Under the pieces are notes generated by a model, which saw nothing but the letters and a program-made list of their open reading frames with translations, did no database searches and was not told where the DNA came from. From Mycolicibacterium aromaticivorans JS19b1 = JCM 16368 (lineage in GTDB: Bacteria; Actinomycetota; Actinomycetes; Mycobacteriales; Mycobacteriaceae): 64,000 bases of DNA. This document shows, one piece after another, positions 6,406-16,439 of the stretch. The position numbers and the translations under genes are program-made. Where the stretch lies: positions 124,001 to 188,000 of the forward strand of contig NZ_JALN02000002.1 of assembly GCF_000559085.1 (NCBI RefSeq), written 5' to 3'. How positions within the stretch are numbered: position 1 is the first letter of the stretch; each line of letters starts with the position of its first letter.

Positions 6406-9400
6406 ATGGGCTTACACAAATTGACCGCCGGAGATGGGTACACCTACCTGCTCCGGCAGGTCGCCGTCGCCGACGGCACTGACCTGGGCCGGGCCAGCCT
6501 CACCGACTACTACTCCTCCAAGGGCGAGACCCCCGGCCGCTGGGTAGGCAGCGGCCTGACCGCCCTGGGCCGGCCGGTCAGCCGCGACCCCGACAACCCC
6601 CACGTCGAACAACTCTGGGGGGTGCCCGAGGGCTCCGAAGTCACCGAAGATCAGATGAAGGCACTCTTCGGTGAAGGGCTGCACCCCAACGCCACCAAGA
6701 TCACCGAACACCTCACCGGCATCGGGGTGTGGGCCGACGGCGCGCACGCCGCCGCCAAGCTCGGCCGCCCATTCCGGTTGGGTGCCAACGAGAACGACTT
6801 CACCCGCCGGCTGCGCGGCGCCTACAGCAGTTACAACCACACCACCGGCCGCGCCACCAACGCCCCACTCGATCCCGAAGTGCGCGCCGAAATCCGCACC
6901 ACCGTCGCCGCGGAAATGTTCGTCGAACGCTACGGCCGCGCCCACCTCGACGAGCGCGAACTGACCGGGTTCATCGCGCGGCTCTCACGCCTGGACACCA
7001 CCGCCGTGGCCGGGTACGACCTGACGTTCACCCCCGTCAAATCGGTATCCGCACTGTGGGCACTAGCCCCGCTGGGCATCGCCAAAACCGTCGAGGACTG
7101 CCACCACAAAGCCGTCGCCGACACCCTGGCGTTCCTCGAGTCCCAAGCCTGCTTCTCGCGCATGGGCACCAACGGTGTAGCCCAGGTCGACGCAGGCGGA
7201 TTCATCGCCGCCGCCTTCGATCACCGCGACTCCCGTGCCGGGGATCCGAACCTGCACACCCACGTCGCGGTGAGCAACAAAGTATGCGCGATCGGCCCCG
7301 ATGGCATCCCCCGCTGGCTGGCCCTCGATGGCCAACCGCTCTACAAAGCCAAGGTGTCGGCCTCGGAGCTGTACAACACGTTGTGCGAGGCCAATCTGAT
7401 CGCCGAACTCGGGGTCAGCTTCGCCAACGACACCCCCGAACCGGGCAAGCGGCCCGTCCGCGAAATCGTCGGCATGTCAGCGCAACTGATCGAGGTCTGG
7501 TCCTCCCGGCGGGCCGCCATCGAGCACCGTGTCGGCCAACTCGCCAAAGACTTCCAACAGGTCCACGGGCGTGAGCCCAGCGCGGTGGAGATGCTGGCGT
7601 TGTCCCAGCAAGCCACGCTGGAAACCCGAGCCGCCAAGCACGAACCACGGTCGCTGGCAGAGCAGCGCCACCAGTGGCGGACCGAGGCCATCGGCACCCT
7701 GGGAAGCCACCGCGAACTCGACGCGATGGTCGCCGCACTGACCTCCGGGCGGGCCCCACGCGAACGTGTCACCGTCACCGAGCAGTGGGTCGCCGAACAG
7801 GCCGCCAAGGTCATCGGCACGGTCTCCGCGTCACGCTCGACATGGCAGATCAACCACGTTCGCGCCGAGGTGTCAAGAGTCCTGCGGTACACCGACTGCC
7901 ACGACACGCCACAGGTGGCGGAGCGCATCATCGCAGCCGCCTTGGGCACCCACAGCATCGCGTTGACCACCACCGCCGACACCGAGATGAACGAGCCCGA
8001 CCTGCTGCGCCGCCGCGACGGCGCCAGCGTCTACACCCGCCACGACACCACCGCCTACACCAGCGCCGAGATCCTCGCCGCAGAGCGCCGAATCCTGCAC
8101 GCCGCAGGGCTTTCCGGCGGCCATGTCGTCGACGACGACAGCATTGGCCTGGCGCTGCTGGAAGCCCACGCCCAGCACGGTGTGGAACTCAACGACGGCC
8201 AACAAACCCTGCTGCGCGACATGGCCACCTCCGGGGCCCGCGTGCAACTCGCACTCGCCCCCGCCGGCACCGGCAAGACCACCGCGATGGCCCCCCTTGC
8301 GGCCGCGTGGGCCAACAGCGGAGGCAACGTCATCGGCCTCGCACCGACCGCCGCCGCGGCCGAAGTCTTGGCCGCCGACCTGGGCGCAGCGACCGACACC
8401 ATCGACAAACTGGTCCAACTTTCCGGGCGCGGCGGCGGTCCCCCACCGGCCGCCGATGACCCCGCCCACGCCTGGTTCGACCACATCGGCCCCCAAACCC
8501 TGATCGTGGTCGACGAGGCCGGCATGGCGTCCACCGCCGGGCTGGATGCGGTGATCTCCCACGCCCTGGCCCACGGTGCCAGCGTGCGCCTCGTCGGCGA
8601 CGACAAGCAGCTCGCCTCGGTCGCCGCGGGCGGGGTGCTGCGCGACATCGTGGCCCAGCACGGGGCCCTCACACTGTCCGACGTCGTGCGGTTCACCGAC
8701 CCCATCATCGGGGCCGCCGAAGGCGCAGCCAGCCTCGCCCTGCGTGACGGTGACCCCACCGGTATCGCGTTCTACCTCGACCACGGCAGGGTCCACGTCG
8801 GGGCCGAACACGTCGCCGCCGACATGGCCTATCAGGCATGGTCGGGCGCGCTCGGTGAGGGCCGCGACGCCCTGCTCATCGCCCCCACCAACGAGCTGGT
8901 CGCCGAACTCAACGAACGCGCCCGCCTGGACCGGCTACGCCGTAATCCGCACCCGGACAACACCCGCACCGTCACACTGTCGGATGGGTTGACCGCCAGC
9001 GTCGGGGACTGGATTCTGACCCGCAGCAACGCGCGCTGGCTGCACATCCCCGGCGGCGGCTGGGTCAAAAACGGGCACCGCTGGGTCATCAAAGACATCA
9101 ACGACCGCGGCACCATCACGGTGTCGCGGCTGACCGGATCCGACACCGAATCCATGGTCCGGCTGCCCGCCCGCTACGTCCAGACGAACACCACGCTCGG
9201 GTATGCCCGCACCATCAACGGCGCCCAAGGATCGACCGCCCGCCACGAATGCCACGTGGTCGGCTCCGACAACTTGACCCGCGAACAGCTCTACGTCGCC
9301 CTTACCCGCGGCAGGTGCGAAAACCACATCTACTTCTCCACCAGCGAGGCCGACCCGCACGCCATCCTCACCCCCAAGGCCACCCACCCGCCGACCGCGG

Positions 9401-12207
9401 TGGACATCCTGTCAGGCATCCTGCGCCGCGACGGCGCACAGGTCTCCGCGCACAGCACGCAACGTGCCGAACGCGATCCGTTCACCCGCCTGGCGCGCGC
9501 GGCCGACATGTACACCGACGCCCTCTCCAGCGCCGCCGAGCAGCTGGCCGGCACCGACACCATGGCCCGCATCGACGCCGCCGCCACCGCCCTGCGCCCC
9601 GACATCACCAACGCCGAAGCGTGGCCAGTGTTGCGGCGCAACCTGGCCCTGCTGGCCCTCGACGGCCACGACCCGCAGCAGGCGCTGGCGCACGCCGCGC
9701 AGCGCCCGCTCGGCAACGCCACCGACCCCGCCGCGCTTTTGGATTGGCGGCTGCCCAATCCCGACAATTCCGCGCTGGACATCGTCGGCCCGCTGCGCTG
9801 GCTGCCCTCGATTCCCACAGCACTGCAGGACGAATCGGCCTGGGCGCGCTACCTCACTGCCCGCGCCCAACTCGTCGAAGCAATCGCCGAGCAGATCCGC
9901 GAACATGCCCGCGCCTGGACCCCGGCAACCGCACCGGTATGGGCGCGCCCGCTGGCCGGTCAACGACCCGGACTGCTCGCCGAAATCGCAGTGTTCCGCG
10001 CCGCCCACGACGTCGACCCCGCCGACACCCGCATCACCGGACCCACCCAGCACGCCAACCGCTCCGCGTCCTTCCAAGCCCTGCTGCATCAGCGCCTGGA
10101 CGCCGCACTCATCACCGGCGGACAAGGCGCCAAGCGGTGGCGGACCCTGGCCGAGAACGTCGACCCGAACATCACCGCCGACCCGTTCTGGCCACGGCTG
10201 GCCACCCACCTCGACCAAGCCGCGCGCGCCGGCGCGGACGTCGCCGCGCTCCTCAACGAGGCGATGACACGCCACGGCGCACTGCCCGACGAGCTGCCCG
10301 CCGCCGCCCTGTGGTGGCGGCTGGCCGGCACCCTGGCCCCGGCCACCCTCGATGCCTCCAACGAACGGCTACGCCCACCGTGGACCGCGGAGCTGCACCG
10401 CATCCTGGGCAGCACGGCCGCCGAAATTATCACCGGTGACCCGGCCTGGCCCGCGCTGGTCGCAGCCGTCAACGCCTCGGACTGGCCATCAGCGGACCTG
10501 CTGGCCGCGGCGGCTGAGTACCTGCTCGACGCGCTCGACGACGACGCGATCCGCCCCGACGAATACGCCCGTGTTCTGACCTATCGCGTCGAGCTGCTCA
10601 CCCACTACGCCGCCGACATCGACACCGACATCCCTCACCCCGCCGAAGGGGCCGCCCAGTCGCTGCATGAGCCTCCGCTGCACCCAGTCGGCCTCAATGA
10701 GCACGCCGACGCCAGCGAGGACGAATACCTGGGCGACCACTCCGAATTCGACGACAGTCTCGGCGATCTCGACTTCTACTCACTACTCACCCAGCGTCCA
10801 GCGGTCACCGCGGATCTCGACATCGATATCACCGAGCTGCGGGCCCGCTGCGCCGACGCCAAGGCCCGCGCTCGGGCGCTGGCCGACGCAGTGCTCTCCG
10901 CGCGCCGTGGCCCGGCCGAACAGGCCGCGGCCGCTGAGCTGATCGCGCTGCACCGCCGCCACGTCGCACAACGCCCCCATCAGCACGATCTAGCGCACGC
11001 GCACGCCGACTGGGTCGCCGCTGAGGCCGCCTACGAAGGCCAGCAGCACCGAATGACACAGCTGGAAAAGCTCATCGCCCGCGCCGAGAGCGAACACGAC
11101 CAGAACCTCGCCCAGGCCTACCGTGAGCGGCGCGGCGACCTCGCCACCGACGCCGCCGACCTCGCCATGGCGGTGATCCGCACCCACGCCGAACGCGACG
11201 CAGCCACCGCGCGCCTGCACACCGCGGCCGGCGGACCCGATCGTGTCGTTACCGCCGAGGACATCGAAGCCCGCCGCGCCCTCGCCGTGCACGCCGACAT
11301 CGCTGCGCTGCGCGCCGCCCGGGCCGAAGCCCGCAACCTGGACAACCAGCTGCACCGGGCCGAGGCGCGTACCGCCCGTAGCTTCGCCGAAAATCCCGCG
11401 CGCGAACGCGAGCAGGCCCGCTGGGCGTCCGTCACCACCGAACAGGATGTGATGGTGTTGCGTGCTGAGGTGGATTTCGTGGAGGCGGCGGGGTCGCGGT
11501 CCCCGGCCACGGTGTACCCGCCGCCTGCCGGCGACCGCACCTGGGAGGAGTTGGACGAACCGGCCCGCGCCGTGGTGGAGACGATCACCGCCAGCATGCA
11601 ATCGGTGCACGTGCTCACCGTGGGCCCCGACGCCGACAAACACGCCGCCCTGGCCGCGATCAGCGCCGCCGCGGTCGGCAGAGGCAAGCACGTGCTGGCC
11701 ATGCCGGCCACCGAAACCGCCACCGCATTCGCCGAACACCACACCTACACCGAACGATCCACCGACCCGGCCACCACCCGCCAACGAATCGACAACGGGC
11801 AGTGGACCATTCCGCCGGGCCACCTGCTCATCGTCGACGACGCCGACCACCTCAACCCCAACCAACTGCGCTACTTCACCGAGCACGCCGGCCGCAGCAA
11901 CACCAAACTGCTACTGGTACACACCCCCACCGAGGGCCGCACCCCCCCGCACAGCCTCGTCGACGCACTGGCCGACAACCTGCCCTGGGCCCAACGCCTC
12001 GGCACCCCCACCACCGACCGCGACACCGCGATCGACCGCGCCGGCACGCACCTGGCCGCACACGAACCGGTCACCCCCGAAGACCGCGACGCCGCCCAAC
12101 TACTGGCCCGCCGCGACACCCTGCGCGACACCTACCAAACCCAGTTCAAACCCCGCCTGCATACCTACACCCACGAACACACCCGCGACCCCGGACTCGA
12201 ACTCTAA
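6406..12207 (+). CDS. traA: MobF (TrwC/TraA-type) conjugative relaxase-helicase
   Basis: About 1,933 residues from ATG 6406; GTG 6403 is equally possible and the frame is open from 6370. It starts MGLHKLTAGDGYTYLLRQV, with tyrosines at about 12 and 14 and DYYSSKGETPGRWVGSG at 34-50, as in TrwC-family relaxases. The three-histidine metal motif is in FDHRDSRAGDPNLHTHV (about 270-286). A RecD-like helicase follows, with Walker A APAGTGKTT (near 617), Walker B LIVVDEAGMA (near 698) and a conserved SF1 tail around residue 950 (TINGAQGST...YVALTRGR). The C-terminal 900 residues are Ala-rich and helical, with a partial second helicase-like end (HLLIVDDADHL near 1800). It would nick oriT, stay bound to the 5' end and unwind the transferred strand. 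No transfer-channel genes are visible in this window. Confidence 0.93.
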   Translation: MGLHKLTAGDGYTYLLRQVAVADGTDLGRASLTDYYSSKGETPGRWVGSGLTALGRPVSRDPDNPHVEQLWGVPEGSEVTEDQMKALFGEGLHPNATKITEHLTGIGVWADGAHAAAKLGRPFRLGANENDFTRRLRGAYSSYNHTTGRATNAPLDPEVRAEIRTTVAAEMFVERYGRAHLDERELTGFIARLSRLDTTAVAGYDLTFTPVKSVSALWALAPLGIAKTVEDCHHKAVADTLAFLESQACFSRMGTNGVAQVDAGGFIAAAFDHRDSRAGDPNLHTHVAVSNKVCAIGPDGIPRWLALDGQPLYKAKVSASELYNTLCEANLIAELGVSFANDTPEPGKRPVREIVGMSAQLIEVWSSRRAAIEHRVGQLAKDFQQVHGREPSAVEMLALSQQATLETRAAKHEPRSLAEQRHQWRTEAIGTLGSHRELDAMVAALTSGRAPRERVTVTEQWVAEQAAKVIGTVSASRSTWQINHVRAEVSRVLRYTDCHDTPQVAERIIAAALGTHSIALTTTADTEMNEPDLLRRRDGASVYTRHDTTAYTSAEILAAERRILHAAGLSGGHVVDDDSIGLALLEAHAQHGVELNDGQQTLLRDMATSGARVQLALAPAGTGKTTAMAPLAAAWANSGGNVIGLAPTAAAAEVLAADLGAATDTIDKLVQLSGRGGGPPPAADDPAHAWFDHIGPQTLIVVDEAGMASTAGLDAVISHALAHGASVRLVGDDKQLASVAAGGVLRDIVAQHGALTLSDVVRFTDPIIGAAEGAASLALRDGDPTGIAFYLDHGRVHVGAEHVAADMAYQAWSGALGEGRDALLIAPTNELVAELNERARLDRLRRNPHPDNTRTVTLSDGLTASVGDWILTRSNARWLHIPGGGWVKNGHRWVIKDINDRGTITVSRLTGSDTESMVRLPARYVQTNTTLGYARTINGAQGSTARHECHVVGSDNLTREQLYVALTRGRCENHIYFSTSEADPHAILTPKATHPPTAVDILSGILRRDGAQVSAHSTQRAERDPFTRLARAADMYTDALSSAAEQLAGTDTMARIDAAATALRPDITNAEAWPVLRRNLALLALDGHDPQQALAHAAQRPLGNATDPAALLDWRLPNPDNSALDIVGPLRWLPSIPTALQDESAWARYLTARAQLVEAIAEQIREHARAWTPATAPVWARPLAGQRPGLLAEIAVFRAAHDVDPADTRITGPTQHANRSASFQALLHQRLDAALITGGQGAKRWRTLAENVDPNITADPFWPRLATHLDQAARAGADVAALLNEAMTRHGALPDELPAAALWWRLAGTLAPATLDASNERLRPPWTAELHRILGSTAAEIITGDPAWPALVAAVNASDWPSADLLAAAAEYLLDALDDDAIRPDEYARVLTYRVELLTHYAADIDTDIPHPAEGAAQSLHEPPLHPVGLNEHADASEDEYLGDHSEFDDSLGDLDFYSLLTQRPAVTADLDIDITELRARCADAKARARALADAVLSARRGPAEQAAAAELIALHRRHVAQRPHQHDLAHAHADWVAAEAAYEGQQHRMTQLEKLIARAESEHDQNLAQAYRERRGDLATDAADLAMAVIRTHAERDAATARLHTAAGGPDRVVTAEDIEARRALAVHADIAALRAARAEARNLDNQLHRAEARTARSFAENPAREREQARWASVTTEQDVMVLRAEVDFVEAAGSRSPATVYPPPAGDRTWEELDEPARAVVETITASMQSVHVLTVGPDADKHAALAAISAAAVGRGKHVLAMPATETATAFAEHHTYTERSTDPATTRQRIDNGQWTIPPGHLLIVDDADHLNPNQLRYFTEHAGRSNTKLLLVHTPTEGRTPPHSLVDALADNLPWAQRLGTPTTDRDTAIDRAGTHLAAHEPVTPEDRDAAQLLARRDTLRDTYQTQFKPRLHTYTHEHTRDPGLEL

Positions 12208-12387
12208 AGACCACTGGCGCAATGACTGTCGGCAACAATGCGGTTAGGCAAGTCCGGGAGGGCGCTGGCGGACACGATTACTCTCCCGGTGCGGATACGT
12301 CACCGTCCGAATCCGGGCGTAGTCACCGCGCGGTCATATCGGTAACGAACCACGCCGATCGGCATGTTTTGACGCGGCAGAGTTGCG

Positions 12388-12663
12388 CTATCCCGGCGGC
12401 GAGGTCGTCCCAATGATGAACGGTAATAGCGCCATCGCGGCGTCAACGCACTTGTCACGAAGCGGCAGAGCTTCCGCTGTGGCCTGCACACACGGGGCTG
12501 ATCCGGGTGATCGCTGGGCAATCATCACCATGCTTGGCTCGACGGCGGCAACGGTCTGCGCCGGTTCATAAGAGCCAGCGCCCGCCCACACGTTGAGCAC
12601 AGTGCCCTCGACCGGCAGAGCGGAGTGAATCTGTGCGGCGGTCTGGATAGCAGATGCTCCCAT
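12388..12663 (-). pseudogene. Class I SAM methyltransferase remnant
   Basis: The minus strand reads MGASAIQTAAQIHSALP...VLNVWAGAGSYEP...TVAAVEPSMVMIAQR, then AEALPLRDKCVDAAMALL before breaking down. This is the motif I (VLNVGAGAGSYEP-like), acidic loop (VAVEPS) and post-I order of UbiE-type methyltransferases. The first Gly of motif I is Trp, and the domain ends after about 90 residues instead of about 240. It is a truncated, decayed gene at the edge of the mobilisation region. Confidence 0.65.
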
Positions 12664-12972
12664 TCCCGCAACGGGAAGGGATGGTTGTCCTGGTGTTGCT
12701 CGGATTCGACAAACTTGTCGTCCGGACGTGAGGGAACGCGAACGCGTGACCGCCACACTGCCAGTGTGAAAACGCCTGTGCTGCAGCGTGTCACAGCGTC
12801 TCCGGTGTATCGGATAATGCCTGCCTGCCACCCGTCTTTGTACTGATGCGTCTCGGACGTGCTTGCGGGTGACTAGGTGTCTTAGGACACCGCTAGGACA
12901 CGTCGAACGTACGTTGGTAGGCACTCGCCGCCTCAGTTGGCGGCGAGAGAGTCGCAAATGCTGCCGGACGGG

Positions 12973-13023
12973 GGGTCTGCTGCACGAATAGGTGGCATCT
13001 TGACCTGATCGTGCAGCAGACCC
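12973..13023. repeat. 15-bp perfect inverted repeat
   Basis: GGGTCTGCTGCACGA (12973-12987) and TCGTGCAGCAGACCC (13009-13023) are exact inverted copies separated by 21 bp. The repeat sits right where the downstream nucleotidyltransferase-like frame loses its N-terminus, so it may mark a recombination or insertion scar as well as a hairpin. Confidence 0.7.
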
Positions 13024-13038
13024 GATCCTCCACCATGG

Positions 13039-13677
13039 GTGCTAGTGGGCGGACAGATGACCCTGCCGCACTTGGCTGAACACGGGCGCACCGCACACCG
13101 CCCGACCGACGACGGTGACATGGTGGTAGGTGTATGGACAAGCCGTGGTGCGTTGCGCAGCACCACAACCTACCTGACGAGCAACGGATTCACCGAGCAA
13201 TCGACCAGCGACGGCTATGGCTACCGCTTCGTCCGGAATAGGACAGCGATTGACGTGATGATCCCTGAAGGTCTCGATCGCCAGAGGCGTTACCCAACAA
13301 CAGGATCGGGCCAGCCGGGACTGCCAGCCGACGGCGGAAATCAGGCGCTCACTCGGGCCGAGCGGCTGGCGATCCGCCTCAACGAGCAAGTGGGCTACGT
13401 CCGCCGCCCGACCATCCTCGGCGCCTTGGTAGCCAAGGCCCGCGCATGGGTTGTCGATCGTCGCGATTCCGAACGCCATGCCCAGGACCTAATTGCGTTG
13501 GCGGAAGTGGCACTCCATGATCCCCGAGCGGTCATCAGCCAGGCGCGCCCTGATGACCGTCGCGCGGTTCGAGCCGCTTTGCGGCACCTACCGATCGACC
13601 ATCGTCTGTGGCGTGCCGCCAACGACTCGACGTCTGCACACACCCTATTGACCCGGCTGGCACAGCCGCCGGGTTAG
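13039..13677 (+). pseudogene. Nucleotidyltransferase-like (AbiEii-type) protein, N-terminally truncated
   Basis: The frame gives VLVGGQMTLPHLAEHGRTAHRPTDDGDMVV, then IDVMIPEGL and RRPTILGALVAKARAW, ending at 13677. This order (VGG...HR.T.D.D..V...D.L.P.G) matches nucleotidyltransferases of the AbiEii/MNT kind. These normally have about 40 residues before VLVGG; here an in-frame TGA lies at 13006 and the sequence upstream is a 15-bp inverted repeat. The usual DxD is DDGD. Either GTG 13039 serves as a late start or the gene is broken; I favour broken. No partner gene is visible. Confidence 0.55.
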
Positions 13678-14173
13678 CGCTCAGCCGCCTATTCTTCAAC
13701 AAACTCAGCCCTGCCTTGCTCGGACGAGCCGTTTTGACAACTGCGATTGAAAATCCGTTCTGTAGATCGGATAGCACGGCCCATAATGGCGGACAGGATC
13801 ACCGCATTCGGGGAAGGAAACACATGAGGGCAGTTAGGGCATAAGAATTTGACCCCGTCAGCAAGGTTGACAGGTAGGGATACCGTTAGAGGCCAATCCA
13901 TTTCGCCCACCTCATTGATTTCCGCTCTCTGGGAGCCCGCGGATTTACAGTGGGCATTGCCAGCGCTGTCGCAACATGCCTGACAGATCCGTGACCTGGC
14001 CTGACGGTCGCAGCATGTGTCTTCCCATTTCTGCGCGTCGCGTATGAGTTGTGACAACGCCGTGACAAGCCTCCCGTCATCGATGACTACCCTGAACCAC
14101 CCCCGACGGCGAAGTGCACTGACCCGCGCCGGCCAACAATCGCGACTATCTCGTCTGCGGGAGAATGAACAGA
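13678..14173. other. Intergenic region before the FetB-type gene
   Basis: I see no convincing gene. Composition is lower in GC than the surroundings around 13,700-13,950. A minus-strand frame (13689-14057) exists but has no recognisable motif. A GCGGGAG ribosome binding site lies at 14157-14163. Confidence 0.3.
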
Positions 14174-14986
14174 GTGCAGCTGTCGCAACACATCCTTAGC
14201 CCGACCCTCATCGTCATCTGCGTGGTGATGGTGCTTGCCGCCGCAGCCGTCTACTGGTCGACCGCACTCGGCTCGGCGTGGACCGTGCCGCGTGCGGCGG
14301 TGCGCGCTGTGCTGCAGCTTGCCGCCGTCGCCGCCGTTCTGACTGCGGCGCTGAGCAACCTGTGGACGTCGCTTGTAGTGCTGGGCGTCATGTTCGTCGC
14401 CGCAACGGTCACGGCGGCACGTCGCAGCCAATCCAACCGTTCCTGGCTCCTCGCGGTCGCACTCGCGACAGGCATGATTTCGGTGGTGCCACTGCTGCTT
14501 GCGTCCGGGCTTGTGCCGATGACCGGAGTCGCTATCGTGCCCATCGTCGGAATCCTGCTGGGCAGCACCATGACCGCCATCTCGGTCGCGGCACGGCGGG
14601 CACTCGACACCCTCGGTACCCGCGCCGGGGAGGTTGACGCGTTGCTCAGCCTGGGATTCAGCGACCGGCTCGCACGGATGGAAATGATCGGCCTTACGGC
14701 TGCCGACGCACTCCTCCCGAACCTCGACCAAACCAGGACGGTGGGATTGGTCACACTTCCCGGCGCCTTCGTCGGCGTGCTGCTCAGCACCGGGTCGGCA
14801 GCGCAGGCCGGCGCCGTCCAGATACTGATCCTGCTGTCCATACTGCTGTCACAGACGTGCGCGGTCGCCATCACGCTCGAGCTGATCGCCAGGGGCACAA
14901 TCACCCGCACCAGCCGCACTCCCGGCCCGTCGCGGCTGCGACTGTCTCTCCGACGCCGGCGATCAGCGGCGGGCGCAGCAACCTAA
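14174..14986 (+). CDS. fetB: FetB/YbbM-type (UPF0014) ABC permease
   Basis: About 270 residues with seven hydrophobic segments, beginning MQLSQHILSPTLIVICVVMVLAAA. Start GTG 14174 is preferred because GCGGGAG lies ten bases upstream; ATG 14165 is only a base or two from that site. Diagnostic UPF0014 signatures are IVPIVGILLGSTMTAISVAARR and LPNLDQTRTVGLVTLPGAFVGVLLSTGSA. In Escherichia coli, FetB pairs with the ATPase FetA in an iron exporter. No fetA-like ATPase is adjacent, so the partner is elsewhere or missing. The basic tail (RLRLSLRRRRS) is presumably cytoplasmic. A ZIP metal transporter lies 1.5 kb downstream. Confidence 0.85.
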   Translation: MQLSQHILSPTLIVICVVMVLAAAAVYWSTALGSAWTVPRAAVRAVLQLAAVAAVLTAALSNLWTSLVVLGVMFVAATVTAARRSQSNRSWLLAVALATGMISVVPLLLASGLVPMTGVAIVPIVGILLGSTMTAISVAARRALDTLGTRAGEVDALLSLGFSDRLARMEMIGLTAADALLPNLDQTRTVGLVTLPGAFVGVLLSTGSAAQAGAVQILILLSILLSQTCAVAITLELIARGTITRTSRTPGPSRLRLSLRRRRSAAGAAT

Positions 14987-15042
14987 GGGAACCACGTCAG
15001 CAGCGACTGGCCAACGCCGCCCTGAGCGGACGACGGGTCACG

Positions 15043-16308
15043 TCAGCGCAGTGAATGGGAAAGCGTCGTCAAGCTGTGAATTTCGATCGCGACGTCTGGA
15101 CTGTTGGCACGCACGGCATGTAAGGCGCTGTCAATCTGACTGTCGAGCTGGTGCCATGCGGTTTCGTCCATCGGCCGCAACGTGGATTCGTCAGCGTCCC
15201 AGACGGTTTCCAGTTCGGCGATTTGGCTCTTGGCCTCGCTTTGGTCGCCGGCCCTGACTTTGGCAAGGGTGTCGTCCACGATCTGGCGGAGTCGACCGAT
15301 CTCGGACGGCGGGAAGTGGGCACCAGCCGGGCCAGCGTTTCCTGGCAGTGCCGGCGCACTCGCCACCGGACCGTCTGGCTCTTCTTCATTGTTGGCGGCC
15401 TCATGAGGCCGCATACCGGCCCAGGCCAGAACTGCGACGGTCACCGCCGCGGCAACCAGGTAGTAGCCGAGTAGGACGCGTTCGCGACGGGGGGTAGTGG
15501 TGACGAGGGGAGCATGGCTGCGGTCGTAATCCTCTAGTACGTCGCTGCGGCTGAAAGTGAGGTAGCCGACGATCGCAAGGATCGCAGCCAGAAAGACGAC
15601 GCTGGTGACGGCGGTGCCGATTCCAAGGCCGCCCTGCGACCAGGGCGACGCCAACCAGTCACCGAGATTGGCACCCAGTGGACGGGTGAGGATGTAGGCG
15701 AGCCAGAAGGACAACACCGCGTTTGCACCCATGCGCCAGCCGATGGCGATCACGACGATCAGACTGGCGGGTAGGAGCACCGACATGCCTGGGCTCCAGC
15801 CGGTGAGTTCCAGTGTCCAGTCGCCCGCCGCCGTCCCAAGGGCGAAGGTGACCAGAACCGCGAGCCAGTAGAACAACTCTCTAGGCAAACTCACGATGCT
15901 GTGTATCGAGAGCGTCCGTTCTCGCGAATACCAGAGGGCGAACACGACGCCCAAGGTCAGGGCAAAGGCGCTGGTGCTCAGGGCAAGTGGGACACCGAAC
16001 TGGTCGGTGAGGATGTCGGTGTAGAGGGTACCGGTCACCGAGAGCACCACGACGGCGAGCCAATACACGAACGGGACGTAGCGGCGCCGACTGAGCTGCC
16101 AGGCCAAGACCAACCCGAGGACTGCGGTGAAGATCAGCGCGGTCGCGATCAGCCCGACGCCGAGCGTCATGTTGATCCAGTCGGCGAAGCTTTCACCGAC
16201 TGTGGTGCAGAGGATCTTGATGACCCAGAACCACACAGTGACTTCGGGAACCTTGCTGAGAAGGTTGCGCCCGGTCGTCGTAATAGCGGTATTGGCCGTT
16301 TCTGTCAC
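15043..16308 (-). CDS. COG4705-type membrane protein with C-terminal soluble domain
   Basis: 421 residues from GTG 16308. Residues 18-60 (SKVPEVTVWFWVIKILCTTVGE SFADW region) are repeated in variant form at 135-180, the internal duplication typical of COG4705 membrane proteins; about ten membrane helices are seen to residue 300. The last 100 residues are soluble and helical (RQIVDDTLAKVRAGDQSEAKSQI), an addition to the usual family. Function is unknown; family members often sit near metal or acid-stress genes. The -10-like TACGGT lies 7 bp before the GTG, so the mRNA is probably leaderless, and a CTCAGC direct-repeat box sits 10 bp further up (16316-16348). It is divergent from the ZIP transporter. 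Confidence 0.75.
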   Translation of the reverse strand: MTETANTAITTTGRNLLSKVPEVTVWFWVIKILCTTVGESFADWINMTLGVGLIATALIFTAVLGLVLAWQLSRRRYVPFVYWLAVVVLSVTGTLYTDILTDQFGVPLALSTSAFALTLGVVFALWYSRERTLSIHSIVSLPRELFYWLAVLVTFALGTAAGDWTLELTGWSPGMSVLLPASLIVVIAIGWRMGANAVLSFWLAYILTRPLGANLGDWLASPWSQGGLGIGTAVTSVVFLAAILAIVGYLTFSRSDVLEDYDRSHAPLVTTTPRRERVLLGYYLVAAAVTVAVLAWAGMRPHEAANNEEEPDGPVASAPALPGNAGPAGAHFPPSEIGRLRQIVDDTLAKVRAGDQSEAKSQIAELETVWDADESTLRPMDETAWHQLDSQIDSALHAVRANSPDVAIEIHSLTTLSHSLR

Positions 16309-16315
16309 GACACGA

Positions 16316-16348
16316 ACCGTAGGTAGCGCTCGCTGAGTACACGCTGAG
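16316..16348 (-). promoter_or_regulatory. Direct-repeat promoter 1 (for COG4705 gene)
   Basis: Read on the minus strand: CTCAGC-N5-CTCAGC (half-sites 16343-16348 and 16332-16337, 11-bp period), 10 bp, then TACGGT (16316-16321), then 7 bp to the GTG at 16308. The same arrangement occurs at seven other places in the window. An 11-bp tandem half-site over the -35 region is typical of OmpR-family activators. Confidence 0.75.
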
Positions 16349-16378
16349 AGGCAGTGGCACGGCCGCAGACCTATCTGC

Positions 16379-16397
16379 TTAGGTGAGGCTCACCATT
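16379..16397 (+). promoter_or_regulatory. DtxR/IdeR-like metal box upstream of ZIP gene
   Basis: TTAGGTGAGGCTCACCATT is an imperfect palindrome very close to the mycobacterial IdeR consensus TTAGGTTAGGCTAACCTAA (remembered from Mycobacterium tuberculosis). It starts 61 bp before the ZIP start codon and suggests metal-dependent repression by IdeR or a related DtxR-family regulator such as MntR. Confidence 0.7.
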
Positions 16398-16439
16398 GTT
16401 ATTGTCAGACAGTCGGTACGACCGTAGTAAGCGAGGATC

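Noticed and set aside
12690-12790. Possible tRNA (Ala-like anticodon loop) on the minus strand
   Set aside because: An anticodon-like arm with GGC can be drawn, but no T arm or acceptor stem pairs correctly; chance structure is more likely.
13689-14057. Minus-strand 122-aa frame with several Cys
   Set aside because: No recognisable motif, no good start, lower coding bias; not strong enough to call.
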